This document shows, in pieces, positions 4,896-6,254 of a DNA stretch of 6,254 nucleotides; the stretch's first letter is position 1, and each line of letters starts with the position of its first letter. The stretch is from the NCBI GenBank assembly GCA_020054055.1, contig JAGVLZ010000368.1, positions 1 through 6,254 of the forward strand, given 5' to 3'. A program made the translations under genes and the position numbers. The notes below the pieces were generated by a model. It was not told the DNA's origin. It saw only the letters and a program-made list of their open reading frames with translations, and did not search any database. The DNA comes from Phycisphaerales bacterium. GTDB lineage: Bacteria > Planctomycetota > Phycisphaerae > Phycisphaerales > UBA1924.

Positions 4896-6188
4896 ATGCT
4901 GCTCGTCTGGTCCGCGTTTATCCTGCTCATCTTCTTGATGCTCGCGTTCGACTTGTTCGTCGTGAACCGGGGGGACCGGGAGATCGGGGCCAAGGAGGCC
5001 CTCGGCTGGACCGCGGGCGTCGTTGCGATCGCCCTCCTCTTCGCTCCTGTCGTCTACTTCATCTACGAGCGCGGGATCATGCACTCGCCCGGGACGGAAG
5101 CGGCGTTGACGGGGCGGCAGGCGATGGTGCAGTACCTCACGGGCTGGCTCGTCGAGTACGCGCTGAGCGTGGACAACATCTTTGTCTTCTCGGTGGTGTT
5201 CACCTATTTCCAGGTGCCGCTGAAGTACCAGCACCGCGTGCTCTTCTGGGGCATTCTCGGGGCGATCGTCATGCGCGGCATCATGATCGCGATCGGAGCG
5301 GCGCTCATCCTGAAGTTCCATTGGATGATCTATGTCTTCGGCGGGCTGCTGATCCTCACCGCATTCAAGTTGCTCTTCATGGGCGATGACGTGGACCCCG
5401 AGAAGAACCCCGCGGTCCGGCTCGCGGTCCGCTTCCTCCCCTTCTCGCGCGAGTATCACGGCAGCCACTTTGTCGTGAAGCAGGCCGGGAAACTCGTCGC
5501 GACGCCGCTCTTCCTTGTGCTCGTGGTCGTCGAGACGACGGACGTGCTTTTCGCGGTGGACTCGATCCCCGCGATCTTCGCCATCACGCGCGACCCCTTC
5601 ATCGTGTTCTCGTCGAACATGCTGGCGATCCTCGGGCTGCGGTCGCTTTATTTCGCGCTCGCGGCGGTGATCGACAAGTTCCGGTACCTCAAGCTGAGCC
5701 TCGTGTTCATCCTGTTTTTCATCGGGGTGAAGATGCTCCTGTCGCAGGTGAGCCCCGTGCCGACGGAGATCGCCCTCGGAGTGGTGGCGGGGCTGCTCGC
5801 CGCTGGCGTCGTGGGATCAATCATCCGTGAGCGGCTTGAGATCAAGCGCGCCTCGCGGCCCCCGGCCCCCATTCAGGACCTCGCCGAAGCGGCGGAGTAC
5901 ACCTGGAAGCGTTCGCGGCGGATCGTGATCCTCGTCATCGGCGGGACGATCGTGCTCTTCGGGTTGATCGTGGGGATCCTGCCGGGGGTGCCGGGCATCC
6001 CGATCATGATCGTCGGCTTCATGATCCTGGCCACGGAGTTCATCTGGGCCAAACTGCTGCTGGGCAAACTGAAGCGGCGGGCGATCGAACTGAAGAACGC
6101 GGCGGGGCGCATGGCGGGATACGAGATGGAACCCAAGCCGGACGAATCGGCACCCGTCGGCGCGGACGGCAGCGAGCATCGCGGCTGA
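4896..6188 (+). CDS. TerC/Alx-family membrane protein with C-terminal PGPGW-like domain
   Basis: This 430-residue polytopic membrane protein is longer than typical Alx/TerC proteins (about 320). Residues 1-310 form the TerC domain with about nine hydrophobic segments. Its two signature acidic motifs are LVEYALSVDNIFVF (85-98; Glu87, Asp93) and VVETTDVLFAVDSIPAIF (211-228; Glu213, Asp216, Asp222). Family members are linked to Mn2+ export and metal homeostasis, and originally to tellurium resistance. After a charged linker (311-342), residues 343-386 contain two more hydrophobic helices around ILPGVPGIPIMIVGF, ending LATEFIWAKLLLGKLKRR. This resembles the PGPGW family of small membrane proteins. 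The last 35 residues are polar. The start has GGAG twelve bases upstream, which is a long spacing. It could be co-transcribed with rtcB. Substrate is inferred from the family, not seen. Confidence 0.9.
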   Translation: MLLVWSAFILLIFLMLAFDLFVVNRGDREIGAKEALGWTAGVVAIALLFAPVVYFIYERGIMHSPGTEAALTGRQAMVQYLTGWLVEYALSVDNIFVFSVVFTYFQVPLKYQHRVLFWGILGAIVMRGIMIAIGAALILKFHWMIYVFGGLLILTAFKLLFMGDDVDPEKNPAVRLAVRFLPFSREYHGSHFVVKQAGKLVATPLFLVLVVVETTDVLFAVDSIPAIFAITRDPFIVFSSNMLAILGLRSLYFALAAVIDKFRYLKLSLVFILFFIGVKMLLSQVSPVPTEIALGVVAGLLAAGVVGSIIRERLEIKRASRPPAPIQDLAEAAEYTWKRSRRIVILVIGGTIVLFGLIVGILPGVPGIPIMIVGFMILATEFIWAKLLLGKLKRRAIELKNAAGRMAGYEMEPKPDESAPVGADGSEHRG

Positions 6189-6234
6189 GCGGGGCGCGTT
6201 CGCCTCGAATCCGAGCCTGACGTACATTTTGCCC
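6189..6234. other. Short intergenic region after terC
   Basis: These 46 bases contain a small GC hairpin (GGCG-CGTT-CGCC at 6193-6204) without a U-tract, too short to call a terminator. A TACATT at 6223-6228 could be a -10 element for a gene starting at 6235, but no matching -35 is evident. Confidence 0.3.
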
Positions 6235-6254
6235 ATGGCTCGCAACGCCTCCAA
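6235..6254 (+). CDS. Possible start of a further gene (cut by the window edge)
   Basis: An ATG at 6235 opens a frame reading MARNAS to the window end. It follows terC by 46 bp in the same orientation. There is no ribosome binding site in the preceding 20 bases, so the start might be leaderless, or the ATG may be chance. Six codons are too few to identify a product. Confidence 0.2.

Noticed and set aside
4815..5468. 217-codon open frame on the minus strand opposite terC
   Set aside because: The product is rich in Glu, Asp, His and Arg, as expected for the reverse complement of a GC-rich hydrophobic gene. There is no domain, and the opposite frame is clearly TerC.
5817..6254. Minus-strand open frame running in from the right edge
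   Set aside because: Low-complexity Arg/Asp/His-rich shadow of the terC 3' end, with a TTG start and no recognisable motif.

Overview
The window most likely comes from the chromosome of a GC-rich member of the Planctomycetota, probably Phycisphaerae. I infer this from the composition, from secreted proteins ending in short dockerin-like tails (GDANGDGVVNFLDITSVLANW type), and from Ca-binding strings of the DCNHNG...DTDNNGIPDECD type, which are typical of planctomycete exported proteins. No plasmid, phage, insertion sequence, CRISPR, tRNA or rRNA signature was seen.

Layout. (1) 1-231, plus strand: the last 76 codons of mnmE, the tRNA-modification GTPase, ending in the diagnostic FCVGK. (2) 236-3388, minus strand: three exported proteins in one orientation. 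Transcription runs from a 519-residue LamG-like (concanavalin-fold) protein at 1829-3388, across a 221-bp gap, to two tandem paralogs at 936-1607 and 236-898. The paralogs are separated by 37 bp. Their mature parts are both 199 residues and about 76% identical by hand alignment without gaps. Each carries four aromatic-x-W-x-E-N-x-G-W repeats and a C-terminal dockerin-like pair of loops. All three proteins end in a nearly identical DIT-x-VL-x-N-[FW]-L-x-x-CP tail, which suggests a common surface-assembly or anchoring role. (3) 3389-3579: a divergent intergenic region. (4) 3580-4818, plus strand: an RtcB-family RNA ligase. (5) 4896-6188, plus strand: a TerC/Alx-family membrane protein with an extra C-terminal two-helix PGPGW-like domain. 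(6) 6189-6254: a short gap and possibly the first codons of another gene.

How the genes relate. mnmE and rtcB are housekeeping RNA genes and terC is probably a metal-ion transporter; they have no evident link to the secreted cluster between them. The three secreted genes look like an export and cell-surface group with a shared C-terminal module. The most interesting points are the tandem GW-repeat/dockerin paralogs, the common tail, the TerC-PGPGW fusion, and a strong stem-loop that straddles the rtcB stop codon. I see no convincing multi-gene system of a wholly new kind. The long open frames opposite the real genes are by-products of high GC.
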